24,473 nucleotides of DNA from Saccoglossus kowalevskii (taxonomy: Eukaryota; Hemichordata; Enteropneusta; Harrimaniidae): NCBI RefSeq assembly GCF_000003605.2, contig NW_003141820.1, forward strand, positions 130,533-155,005, in the 5' to 3' direction. A program made the position numbers and the translations under genes. Shown one piece after another: positions 10,605-21,303 of the stretch; the stretch's first letter is position 1, and every line of letters begins with the position of its first letter. The notes under the pieces were generated by a model, which saw nothing but the letters and a program-made list of their open reading frames with translations, did no database searches and had not been told where the DNA came from.

Positions 10605-10748
10605 TAAAATGAAACACCTCGGACATAGCTCATTCTACTCAGCTTGAGTGTGGACACAAATTTATTATTTGTTTTGTTGTATGTCTTTTTTCATTACCGA
10701 GAAATTTGACCTCAAAGTTGGGGTAACTTTTCAACAGTAACGGCTTTT

Positions 10749-10920
10749 TAACTCTTCTGCGTTTTTTGTTGGCTTGTCCGATTTTGTTTATACTTGGCAG
10801 ACAGGCAGGTCATACCGTCACTAATTGGGAAAAAATCCTGGCCCACCGCTGCCATGGTAACCAAACAACTGATTTTTTAATACTTTCGCCCTAAATGTAT
10901 TACCTCCTATTTTTTAAGAG
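10749..10920 (+). repeat. Internal repeat, copy 2
   Basis: Diverged second copy of the repeat at 10429-10604. The X-box-like word is here GCTGCCATGGTAAC (10848-10861), changed in the right half relative to copy 1. Confidence 0.8.
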
Positions 10921-11246
10921 CAGTGTTCAAATGATCTCGGTTTTAATTTTGGCTAAGTTGCGCACAGTCAAGCGATCACTGACGCCGACATTACACTGTA
11001 TCAACGTAATCCCAACGCAACTTGAAATTTGAAGGAACTGTAGATGCTGCGTTCAATTAAAGAATCTAAAAAATATAATCGCAAAACGTTTGAAAAAAAT
11101 AATTATAACAGCAGAATATGTGCTAGTAATAAAGTGAAGTGACTTCTGAAGACTGAATGCTTTTTACGAATTTCGTATACTGGGGCCGCTTTAGTTATCA
11201 CAATGGCAACATGTTGTTTGTTTTTTCAGCGGAGCGGAACGCCAAC

Positions 11247-13275
11247 CAGCCTACCGGCTTGTAGTGTGGCTTTTTCCTTTTTCACGTTGCGAACAGCAAT
11301 ATCTAAAGGCTCTGTATGGAGTATCAGTACCAAGAGACAATTGTGTATTCGCATGTCATGCATAATGTACATTAGTCATATAAGGTAAATCCACGTATGG
11401 TTACATTTGCATATAATGATCAGTGTAAATGTAAATCCGGACCACCTCTTGGGTTGGAGATATACATTGATTTCCATATATTCCACTATGAGTTTGTCAG
11501 TCGTTAGTTTGTTGTATTTGCTATGTATATTGTTTATTGTATAACTGGATATAACATGTGGTTGGAAGTTACATCTTGGAGGGGAAATTGGATTGTTTTT
11601 CTCCTTTCTTGGGCATACAAGGAAGGCCCAAGTAAGATATCACCTGTTAATTATATACATTGATATTTTAGTATTAATGTGTGTTGGGATATAATCATGG
11701 ATGTATAACCAACGTTATAAAGTTAAACCACCAAGGTATACAATATAGAAAATGTGAACCAATTAGTTGATATGCAAATTAGGTAATGGACTACAAATAA
11801 CTACTGAAATAGTTATATTATAAACACCGGACTATTTAAAAACGTAATAGTGCTATCATAAAAATCTACTTGGTTATGGAAAATGGTTTTATAATGGTTA
11901 TATAAACACTTAGTACGCACAATTATTAAAATTAATCGGATTATTATTTTTCTGTGCCTACTACAGGTATTAACAGGATTATAAAATAGTTTAATAAATT
12001 CTAACTACCCTCTTACTAGTTTTACTAACAAATAAATACAAAAACGTTAACTTCCATTGTCTGCACCACTCAGTGCAAAAGTTATTAACATCCAACTTCA
12101 ATTGCCTGTAACCATAACATTTGGAATCATAGGCATAGACAGAAAAGAACAATACAGTTTACCAAGACGTCGTTAATATAAAAAAATAAATGAAGAGAGG
12201 ACAAGAAATCGACAGGGATACACTGGACGTACCCATTACATTATATAACACATTATACTCAAGTGGAACTCAACCAGGCTGGCGTTCAGCTCATCGCAAA
12301 TCCCACGATAGTAACGTGTCCACCGTGTTGTCTCCCTAGGTTATTTCTTTGATCTCATAATCCCACACTTTGAATTTGAGTATTCGCAGATATCACCAGA
12401 AAAAAAGGCCAACAGGATTAAGTTTAAATAGTTTGTAGCATCGAACGTTTTTTTTTCTTCATTGTGTGGTAATATAGATTTTTGAAACAGGGTAATGCCA
12501 ATCTCGCGGGACCATGATACATGACGGGTAGCGTCGCGACGTTATATAATGTACAATATTGTTAATGCTATTAAGCGTGGTTTGAATAGGACCTTTCTTG
12601 TTCATCGCCGTACAAAATGTAAGCGTTAACCAAAATTTTGAATATATGTAATTTTTAAGACGTTACGCCGTAGATGTTGCAAGTATTAGTAACTGCAGTT
12701 ACATGATATAAATGATATGAATTGTGGTGAATGGAATTTCAATACCAGAACTGCTCCATTATATTAAAATATGGCGAGTCGGCTCGCAGCATGAGCAGTG
12801 AAACATTGGATAATGTGTTTGTTTGAGGGTTCAGAGAAACCAACTAACTGTGAAATGCGTATTCACTGACTAAATTCAATACAATACAATTGAACTTGTG
12901 ACTTCCCATCGCTTTACATCATACGTAATAAATAAGCCACTGCTAGGGAGTTAAACAAGAAACAGCCATTACTCACCCGAATAAATCGAAGCTGTGCCGA
13001 CGTTGTCAGAAGAGTTGCCTCTATGCTTTTATATAGAGGGCCGTGAAAGTCTATCATCATTATATGGTATCCAAAACGCCTCAATGCTACAAGAACAATC
13101 ATGGTTATTCTGTCTCCCAGAAATATCACGCGTGACCGCTGGCTAAATATTACTGACACATGAATCCGCTTATTGTTGGTATTCTCACAAAGACGTAGAC
13201 GCCGCTAGCATAACGTGATCAGTGGCAGTTTTAGGTTACTTGTCGGTGTTTCTATTCTCCACTCAAAGCCCGGCT
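11247..13275. other. AT-rich non-coding stretch
   Basis: No gene was recognised. Small items: two mutually exclusive hairpins at 11603-11632 and the palindrome CGTCGCGACG at 12532-12541 in a short CpG-rich patch followed by TTATATAAT. The minus-strand frame at 12914-13159 is unrecognised. Confidence 0.5.
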
Positions 13276-14574
13276 TATACAAAAAAAGCGTATATAGTTT
13301 ATGATAAAAAGTGTGCACATTTTACGCTGCGAGTCTCGTTTTTTACGACCGGGTTACTAAGAATATCGAATACACGTCTGTCTATTGTACAGTGAACAAT
13401 TGTCTTTCCTCCTCGTTTTTAGGCAGAAATATACAACATCTCATCGTAGTCTCTTCACTGTCTATGTTTTGAGGCAAAATTAAATGTATAACCCCTTTGT
13501 GCAAACAGCGTAAACTATTAGCATGGGTTACATATATGGAACACAGCTAAACTTAAGTGCTGCAATGATACATATACCAAGTTAAAATAGACAATTGGAT
13601 GAGCAACTCATGTATTCTTCAAAAATAGACATATATTCAACAACTATACTTATATTTCTAGTTAAAAATAAAATAATACACATTAACAGTGCAAACAACG
13701 TGGACAAATTACGTCTGCTTTTCACCTCAATTCACATAAGCGATCCATTTTAACATACAATTTTAATGCATCCTCTGTGGACGTAAATAAAGCGTTATGA
13801 AAGTATTGATGATCGTGAATAAATGTTACAAATAAATATTTAAGCGACGTCTTGTTTTCGACGAAAATGTGATGCCCTGAAACGGCTATTACATATTTTA
13901 CCACAACGAAAGCCTGTCGGATGCGTTGCCATATGATATCCACGTTTATCGTTCCGACGTATCACAAACACGCTGCATGCTCAATCAATATTTGTTTATG
14001 TTAATATTTTCTTTTTGTTAAAGCCTGAGTTTACATAATTAGTATAAAGGAAAGCTGCTTGAAGTACTGACGCTACACCTCCTTAATACATTCCATTGAC
14101 CAGCGTTCTGGATAATAGTTATAAAAGTTGATTCGCATTCAGTCTTTGTTCAAAGACGGCAGTTGGGTTTCGAGAAAAATACTATAATACTAATAACATC
14201 TTCAGTGAATCTAAAATGGTCTAAAGAATGTGTGTAGAGATACGTTCCCTTTACATGCTACGTAGTACTTATTGTAGTAATTGTAACGTGACAAACATCA
14301 AACTGACGAAATCGCCACAAAAAGACAATACTGCAGTATTTCAGGCGGAAATGTACACAATGCATGCACGATGAGTCACTAAGACTGTAAGACAAGATAC
14401 ATGGTATCTCGTCTGTTCTAATGGACCGTTTTCTCGAATTTTAGATTATGTGAAAAATCATTAAAAATTAGACGCGATGTAATGAGTTGCGTTACCCCCA
14501 ATACAAATACTATGACAGAATCCCATACCCTCCCCGTGGTTTTCCTTGCGTATGGAAGATATTTTCACGAGTGA

Positions 14575-14640
14575 TGCGGTGTATCCTGCGGCCGTACTCT
14601 CACAGGCGAAGCGAGTGAAAGTATAGCAGAATACACCGCA
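14575..14640. repeat. Long imperfect hairpin with nested stems
   Basis: TGCGGTGTATCCTGC (14575-14589) pairs with GCAGAATACACCGCA (14626-14640) at 14 of 15 positions. Inside it TACTCTCAC pairs with GTGAAAGTA at 8 of 9. The right arm is followed by a second GCAGAATACAC, making a 12-bp near-perfect direct repeat at 14626-14649. Confidence 0.75.
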
Positions 14641-15501
14641 GAATACACTGGTATCTCGATGTTGATGGTTGCGGTTCCATAGTAATCGCTGATTTCACTG
14701 CGGGTCCCGGCTGCGGGTAGATCTTCCGAGAGCCCTTCAAGGTTTATGAAACTCAGTTTCCAGGTTGTCTACATACATTAAGTTCTCCTAATCGTAGTAT
14801 CCTATGTGATGTACACCTAACATGCCAAAAATGCCGTTGAACGATTTGAACGGGACAGAAATAGCAGACGAAAATGTGTTTACAAAATAAAAATTGTTCG
14901 GTATCCAATGGAAATACCATGTTCATTTGCATATCGATCGTGAAAATACCGAAAACATTATTGCATGGGTGATATGCAAATTAGTTTTAGTCAAAATAAG
15001 TGACTGCCAAAAATTACCATTACTGTTGTAATGCAAGTATATTCATGTATCCCAAGGGAAAAATATCGTACTTCTAAATATTGTTTATTTCTGCTATGTT
15101 TCGAAAAACGCTACTCCTAAACGGACTACTTTATTTGCTCTCTGACCTCATTTGCATATGAGGTGTGGAAATACCGATTTTGATTTCAGGGACGACTCAA
15201 AATAAACTGCACTACATATGTAATAATTGGATTTTACCTCATGAATAGTTGTGACCTACATTTCTGGATATCATGATAACAATTACATGGTAGTTATGTT
15301 CTACTTTCTTCAATAAACGTTTCATTTCGAATGTTGGATTATGTCCCCAGTTATACACACACCAATGGTAACTGGTGTGTGCATGCACATGTCAATTTCA
15401 TTTTGTTCCGCAATCAGTGTTTATGCACCCAATGAATAAACTAAACCCCGGAGAGGTGTCTATCCCACTCCGTAGCTTTCAAAACGCTGAAAAGAACACC
15501 G

Positions 15502-15662
15502 CAGTGGTGGATCTAAAGGGGGGGGGGTTCTTGGGATCCGGACCCCTGTTGAAAAATGTATTCAATATGTTTTTGTATAATATAAAAAAATCATTAACTT
15601 AGTCTGGCGATTTTTAAGTTTGGACCCCCCCCCATAAAAAAAAAATCCTGGATTCGCCCCTG
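15502..15662. mobile_element. hAT-like miniature inverted-repeat element, 161 bp
   Basis: The left end CAGTGGTGGATCTA and the right end read in reverse, CAGGGGCGAATCCA, agree at 10 of 14 positions and resemble the CAGNGGCGGATCCAG ends common among animal hAT elements. A run of ten G (15518-15527) mirrors a run of nine C (15625-15633). The flanks share only ACCGC, without a clean 8-bp duplication. The frame 15375-15602 runs through it and is not a gene. Confidence 0.5.
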
Positions 15663-16543
15663 TACCGCAAACGTTATTTGTGAGCTTATCAAATTGCCTC
15701 ATTTGCATAAACGATTGCCTTCAATGAACACCTAATACCGACAGTTTAGTCGCGGATGAATGAAAAAGGATTCATCCACACATTTTTGTATTATTCGATG
15801 AGATTGAGAGTTGTATTTGTACCTACTCGCTGCCGTGTAAAGATGATATATACCCGTAAACAAATTTAACACCACTTGGCATTATATTCAGTAAATGCGA
15901 ATATAAAGTTTAAAATTTGATACGACTTATATCCGCATGACATCTCATATTATTGATGTATCATCGTCTAAATGGGAAGAGATATTCACACGACATTCAT
16001 TCGCAAAACGACTTTAATGTACACGAGGATCGAGTGAAGCATGGTTTACGGATAATTCACATCCGAGTGTCACGAAGCATGTAGACGAGACATATCACTC
16101 GCCTCACTACGGACATAGAATAATACATTTATTTACTTCTTGTAAATCATTTTACATTGAGCGATAGCTAAAACTGATAATTTGTAAAATACATTTCACA
16201 CGATGTAATAAACGAATATATATATATATATATATAAATATATGTAATATTAATTTAAAAGCACTCTGTTAATTTGTTAATAACGTCTGTATATCTACTT
16301 GTCAGTAAACATAATAGTAGATTGTAATCTCTTTCATTTATGATAGATTTATATTTTACTAAAACAATTTCAGTATCATTTTTGACAATAGGTAGTATTC
16401 CTCATCTTGAATCAAATTTAACATAGTGGGTAACATATATAGTTTTAGGGTTTGTGTCTCTACCTACGTTTATCGGAACGGAATTTAGTTGAAGAATGAC
16501 TCTGTAAGAATTAATAACTGTAAATCGACGACACACTATATAA

Positions 16544-16879
16544 ATGATGTCTGTTATGAATTACAGAACAGTCAGACGTTATTTTCAAGATGTTATATAT
16601 ATCGCTAATCATTTGAAGTCAACTATTTATCCAGTGAGAATTTATGTAAATTCAACCCATCGAAATAACAGTCAATATATTTATATACAAAAAACGTATA
16701 TAGTTTATGGTAAAAAGAGTGCACATTTTATGCTGCGAGTCTCGTTTCTTTCAACCGGTTTACTAGGAATATCGAATACACGTCTGTCTATTATTGTTCA
16801 GCGGACAATCGTTTTTAGGCAGAGATATACAACATCTAAACGTGGTCTCTTCACTGTCTATGCTTTGAGGCAAAATTAA
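16544..16879 (+). other. 111-codon open frame across the unit 1/2 junction, probably non-coding
   Basis: ATG ATG to TAA. The first 140 bases come from the end of unit 1 and the rest from the start of unit 2. The same frame recurs at 18014-18349. Between the two copies I count nine substitutions, seven replacement and two silent, close to neutral expectation. No domain is recognised, and the composition is rich in Y, R, I and S, as AT-rich chance frames are. Unit 3 has a 1-bp loss and a 4-bp gain at the equivalent place. Confidence 0.3.
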
Positions 16880-18153
16880 ATGTATTACCCCTTTGTGCAA
16901 ACAGCGTATACTATTAGCATGGGTTACATATATGGAACACAGCTACATTTTGTGCCGCAATGCTACATATGATAAGTTAAAAAAGAGAATTGTTTATTCG
17001 AGTGTCTCATTTGCATAAATGATCGCCGTTTATGATCACCTAATACCGTCAGTTCATTCGCAGTAATCTAAACACTACCTCACTTTATTTGATTTGTCGT
17101 TTGACATACTTATTCATCACAGCAACCCGTGAAGATATCGAACGTCAAGACTAGTGAATAACACGCGATATTTTAAGGTTGGCCGCTAATAATTTAGTAA
17201 TAGTTAAATTATTTCATTTGAGTCAGTTATATGTTGTCAGTTTTAATAGAAGATGAATGAAAAAGGATTCATCCACACATTTTTGTATTATTCGATGAGA
17301 CTGAGAGTTGTATTTGTACCTACTCGCTGCCGTGTAAAGATGATATATACCCGTAAACAAATTTAACACCACTTGGCATTATATTCAGTAAATGCGAATA
17401 TAAAGCTTAAAATATTCGCATGACATCTCATATTATTGAAGTTTCACCGTCTAAATGAGAAAAGATATTCACACGACATTCATTCGCAAAACGACTTTAA
17501 TGTACATGAGGGCCGAGTGAAGCATGGTTCACGGAGAATTCACACCCGAGTGTCACGAAGCATGCAGACGAGACATATCACTCGCCTCACTACGGACACA
17601 GAATAATATTTTTATTGCCTTCTTGTAAATCATTTTACATTGAGCGATAGCTAAAACTAATAATTTGTAAAATACATTTTACATGATGTAATAAACGAAT
17701 ATATATAAATATATGTAATATTAATTTAAAAGCACTCTGTTAATTTGTTAATAACGTCTGTATATCTACTTGTCAGTAAACATAATAGTAGATTGTAATC
17801 TCTTTCATTTATGATAGATTTATATTTTACTAAAAAAAATTCAGTATCATTTTTAACAATAGGTAGTATTTCTCATCTTGAATCAAATTTAACATAGTCG
17901 GTAACATATATAGTTTTAGGTTTTTGTCTCTATGTACGTTTATCGGAACGGAATTTAGTTGAAGAATGACTCTGTAAAAAATAATAACTGCAAATCGACG
18001 ACACACTTTATAAATGATGTCTGTTATGAATTACAGAACAGTCAGACGTTATTTTCAAGATGTTATACATATCGCTAATCATTTGATGTCGGCTATTTAT
18101 CCAGTGAGAATTTATGTAAATTCAACCCATCGAAATAACAGTCAATATATTTA
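16684..18153 (+). repeat. Tandem unit 2 of the 1.49-kb array
   Basis: Complete copy of 1470 bp, highly similar by eye to unit 3 along its length. It lacks about 17 bp near 16990 and about 18 bp near 17410 that other copies have. It contains ATTTGCATA at 17009, the GATGAAT/ATTCATC stem near 17252 and the CGAGTGA/TCACTCG pair at 17514-17584. Confidence 0.95.
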
Positions 18154-18349
18154 TATACAAAAAACGTATATAGTTTATGGTAAAAAGAGTGCACATTTTA
18201 TGCTGCGAGTCTCGTTTCTTTCAACCGGTTTACTGGGAAAATCGAATACACGTCTGTCTATTATTGTTCAGCAGACAATCGTTTTTAGGCAGAGATATAC
18301 AACATCTCAACGTGGTCTCTTCACTGTCTATGTTTTGAGGCAAAATTAA
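18014..18349 (+). other. 111-codon open frame across the unit 2/3 junction, probably non-coding
   Basis: Second copy of the junction frame at 16544-16879, same length, seven amino-acid changes (for example Y19H, K25M, I76K). The changes are scattered and mostly non-conservative, which argues against selection on a protein. Confidence 0.3.
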
Positions 18350-19641
18350 ATGTAGAACCCCCTTTGTGCAAACAGCGTAAACTATTAGCATGGGTTACAT
18401 ATATGGAACACAGCTAAAGTTAAGTGCTGCAATGATACATATACCAAGTTAAAATAGACAATTGGTTGAGCAACTCATGTCTTCTTATTCGAATGTCTCA
18501 TTTGCATAAATGATCGCCGTTTATGATCACCTAATACCGTCAGTTCATTCGTAGTAATCTAAACTTTACCTCACTTTATTTGATTTGTCGTTTGACATTC
18601 TTATTCATCACAGCAAGTCGTGAGATATCGAACGTCAAGACTAGCGAATAACGCGCGATATTTTAAGGTTGGCCGCTAATAATTTAGTAATAGTTAAATT
18701 GTTTCTTTTGAGTCGGTTGTATGTTGTCTGTTTTAATAGAAGATGAATGAAAAAGGATTCATCCACACATTTTTGTATTATTCGATGAGACTGAGAGTTG
18801 TATTTGTACCTACTCGCTGCCGTGTAAAGATGATATATACCCGTAAATCAATTTAACACCACTTGGCATTATATTCAGTAAATGCGAATATAAATCTAAA
18901 AATTTGATACGACTTATATCCGCATGACATCTCATATTATTGATATCATCGTCTAAATGAGAAAAGATATTCACTAGACATTCATTCGCAAAACGACTTT
19001 AATGTACACGAGGATCGAGTGAAGCATGGTTTATGGAGAATTCACACACCCGAGTGTCACGAAGCATGTAGACGAGACATATCACTCGCCTCACTACGGA
19101 CATAGAATAATATTTTTATTGCCTTCTTGTTAAAATCATTTTACATTGAGCGATAGCTAAAAATGATACTTTGTAAAATACATTTTACATGATGTAATAA
19201 ACGAATATATATATATATAAATATATGTAATATTAATTGAAAAGCACTCTGTTAATTTGTTAATATCGTCTGTATATCTTCTTGTCAGTTAACATAATAA
19301 TAGATTGTAATCTCTTTCTTTTAAAAAAAATCAGTATAATTTTTCTGACAAAACAATAGGAAGTATTCCTCATCTTTAATCAAATATAACATAGTCGATT
19401 ACATATATAATTTTAGGTTTTGTGTCTCTACATACGTTGGTCGGGACGGAATTTGGTTTGAAGAATGACTTAGAATTAACTGCAAATCGACGATACTCTA
19501 TAAATGATGCCGCTATGAATCACGTAACAGTCAGACGATATTTCCACGATGTTACGTAAATATATCGCTAATCATTTGATGTCAGCTATTTATCCAATGA
19601 GAATGTATGTAAATTCAAGTCATCGTAGAAACAGTCAATAT
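18154..19641 (+). repeat. Tandem unit 3 of the 1.49-kb array
   Basis: Copy of 1488 bp. It carries more small changes than unit 2 toward its right end, for example the altered segment around 19320-19360, and similarity stops abruptly after GTCAATAT at 19641. That is within about 5 bp of the unit position at which unit 1 begins. Confidence 0.95.
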
Positions 19642-20850
19642 GCCGATAGTTCAGAAAGATCTGTTCACATTGTTTACCATGGGGATGGGTACAATGGGAG
19701 GTTCCCTCTTGATGCTGTCCAGTTCGTACTGACGAAACGGCCATTTTAATCGCGACACTGCGTGCAGAAGGAAATATAGCGACCAGATTTCAGAAATTTA
19801 ATCACACTCCAACGTTCATGTTAGTTTACTAGCTGGGCACGACTTATGCACAAACAAGTAATAAGAATGCATATTTTAATAGCTATGCAAATCTTTAAAA
19901 ATGACTGTCAATCATTATTCAAACTAAAGGGGTAACCCGAACTTATACGTCTTTTCAAGACAGAAAATAGTGTACGTAACACGTTAGCTTATAGAAGTAA
20001 CATATCCGCTAACGTATGTATACGTAATAATCTATATATAATGACTCATCTACTACATTTGACGCACTGATACAATACCGAGAATTGCGGCATGAAACAT
20101 CGGCTCAATAATATCTATAAAAACGTGATCAACTACCTTGTTAGCGTACTGTGCTTGTCTATAAACTACGCCATGATTTTGTTTTCTAGTCTGTAAACAA
20201 CTTGAATCTGATTTGACTTTAAGATGCACGAGTGCATGAGTAATCTTAAAGAAAACAACTAATAACTCTACCGTATTAATATTGAACTTTCGCATTTGAG
20301 TCGTTTCTGCGAGGGACTACATCCTGATCACCCATAGGATTTTCTTTCATTGGCAGTGTTCTCATTGATCATAGAATTGAAAGAATACTATCAGCACGAA
20401 CGCTCATGGCATACAGTGAAGTATTAGCTTTGCACACGCTCCTCTATGTCGTAAAGACCATAAGTCATACACCGTAACTCTAGAAACTCTTCTTATATGA
20501 GACACAATGCTTGCGGCCAGTGAATCCGCCAGGACGTGATTGAGACATGTCTCGTGCAGGCAGCGTTGTAGATGTAACACCATGACTTGCACTTTTAATC
20601 AGTTCCGACGCCCAATCGCGAGGTCAAGTGAAACAGCGTTTACTCGTTGCAAGCACACAGTTGACGACTGTATGTGAATTGATATGGTCTGTTGTAGAAT
20701 AAACAGTTCAAATAGTACAGTCTCCGTGCCATGACTTTATTGGGCATTATTCTGTATTCTACAACCTTGGGTACAATACGTGATTTTTTACCTGTTGAAA
20801 TTGAAATACAGCACGTCGACTGAATGTGAAAATATAATAAGGCTGCATCA
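19642..20850. other. Unassigned non-coding stretch
   Basis: The frame 19549-19749 runs from the end of unit 3 into this flank and is an accident of the boundary. Minus-strand frames at 20053-20295 and 20404-20592 carry no recognisable domain. The frame at 20640-20855 is discussed with the CRE palindrome. Confidence 0.5.
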
Positions 20851-20878
20851 AACATGGCGTGACGTCATATATGACGTC
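20851..20878 (-). promoter_or_regulatory. CRE palindrome beside a YY1-like motif, possible promoter
   Basis: GACGTCATATATGACGTC (20861-20878) is a perfect 18-bp palindrome and includes the full CRE TGACGTCA at 20860-20867. On the minus strand CGCCATGTTTG follows at once, close to the YY1 motif GCCATNTTG that often overlaps start codons. The ATG in it opens a minus frame that meets CAG|GTAAAA after 64 bases, a good splice donor. A small first exon is therefore possible but unproven. Confidence 0.35.
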
Positions 20879-21303
20879 TGTATGGCTGTGCTATTATAGA
20901 ACTTTCAATCTAAATAAAGGCCACGTTCCGAATAGATCTACGTTGAAGTATTTAGAAAAAATATTAAATTTAATTTTAGCTCAGTTTATGTAACATACAA
21001 ATCTACAAATAAGATTGTTTAGTAGATATTTAAATTTTCATACATCACCCTCTCCTCTTCTTATGAACCAACCACCTCTGTGCATTCTTCTGTTAAAATT
21101 ATGTGCTTCCACAGTTAAGATCAATGTGCCCTCTGTCCTCACTATATTTCCTGATACATTGTGCCAAGCCATAGAAGTACATCTGGAAATTGTGGAAGAC
21201 TACAATAATCAATGTCCATGTTTGCAACAACAAATACTCAACACACCGATCATCCAACCTGCTCTACCCAGCTTTCTCGTAGAAAAATAGAAATTACCGC
21301 AAG
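20879..21303. other. Transition stretch, no supported gene
   Basis: Composition becomes less AT-rich from about 21050. A frame at 21015-21290 (+, 91 codons) has no domain I recognise. It may belong with the decayed coding stretch that follows. Confidence 0.35.

Larger units (their letters stand above)
10354..11246. mobile_element. Candidate non-autonomous element with an 18-bp terminal inverted repeat
   Basis: GTTGGCGTTCCGCTTCGC at 10354-10371 reappears inverted at 11229-11246 with one difference (17 of 18), giving an 893-bp segment. Inside are a short TG run at 10394-10406 and two diverged copies of a repeat of about 170 bp (10429-10604 and 10749-10920). There is no coding capacity. I could not find a clean target-site duplication, so the outer limits and the transposon superfamily stay open. 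The frame at 11203-11388 merely crosses the right end. Confidence 0.45.
13620..15684. other. About 2.06-kb insertion inside tandem unit 1
   Basis: Unit sequence stops at ATTCTT before 13620 and resumes at CTTATC at 15685, so only about CTT is shared at the joint. The ends resemble each other weakly as inverted repeats (CAAAAATAG against CACAAATAA), too weakly to name a family. Inside are a near-perfect hairpin (14575-14640), three ATTTGCATA words and a hAT-like miniature element. The minus-strand frame 13722-13943 (73 codons) has no recognisable domain. Confidence 0.7.
13276..16683 (+). repeat. Tandem unit 1 of the 1.49-kb array, split by an insertion
   Basis: The left part (13276-13619) matches 16684-17000 and 18154-18485. 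The right part (15685-16683) matches the rest of the unit. Between them lies a foreign stretch of about 2.06 kb. Unit 1 also lacks the equivalent of 17055-17242. The perfect 8-bp stem GGATGAAT/ATTCATCC sits at 15754-15777. A TA run at about 16217-16236 is longer than in the other units. Confidence 0.9.

Noticed and set aside
15518-15527. G-quadruplex at the G10 tract
   Set aside because: A single run of G does not supply four tracts with loops. It mirrors a C run in the same element.
15375-15602. 75-codon plus-strand frame as a gene
   Set aside because: It runs into a miniature inverted-repeat element and a G10 tract and has no domain.
16544-18349. Calling the paired 111-codon frames a real gene family
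   Set aside because: The substitution pattern is neutral-looking and the frame exists only across unit junctions.
19549-19749. 66-codon frame as a third gene copy
   Set aside because: It joins the end of unit 3 to unrelated flank and is shifted by small indels relative to the other copies.
20053-20592. Minus-strand frames as exons of one gene
   Set aside because: No domain, no consistent splice sites and AT-rich chance-like composition.
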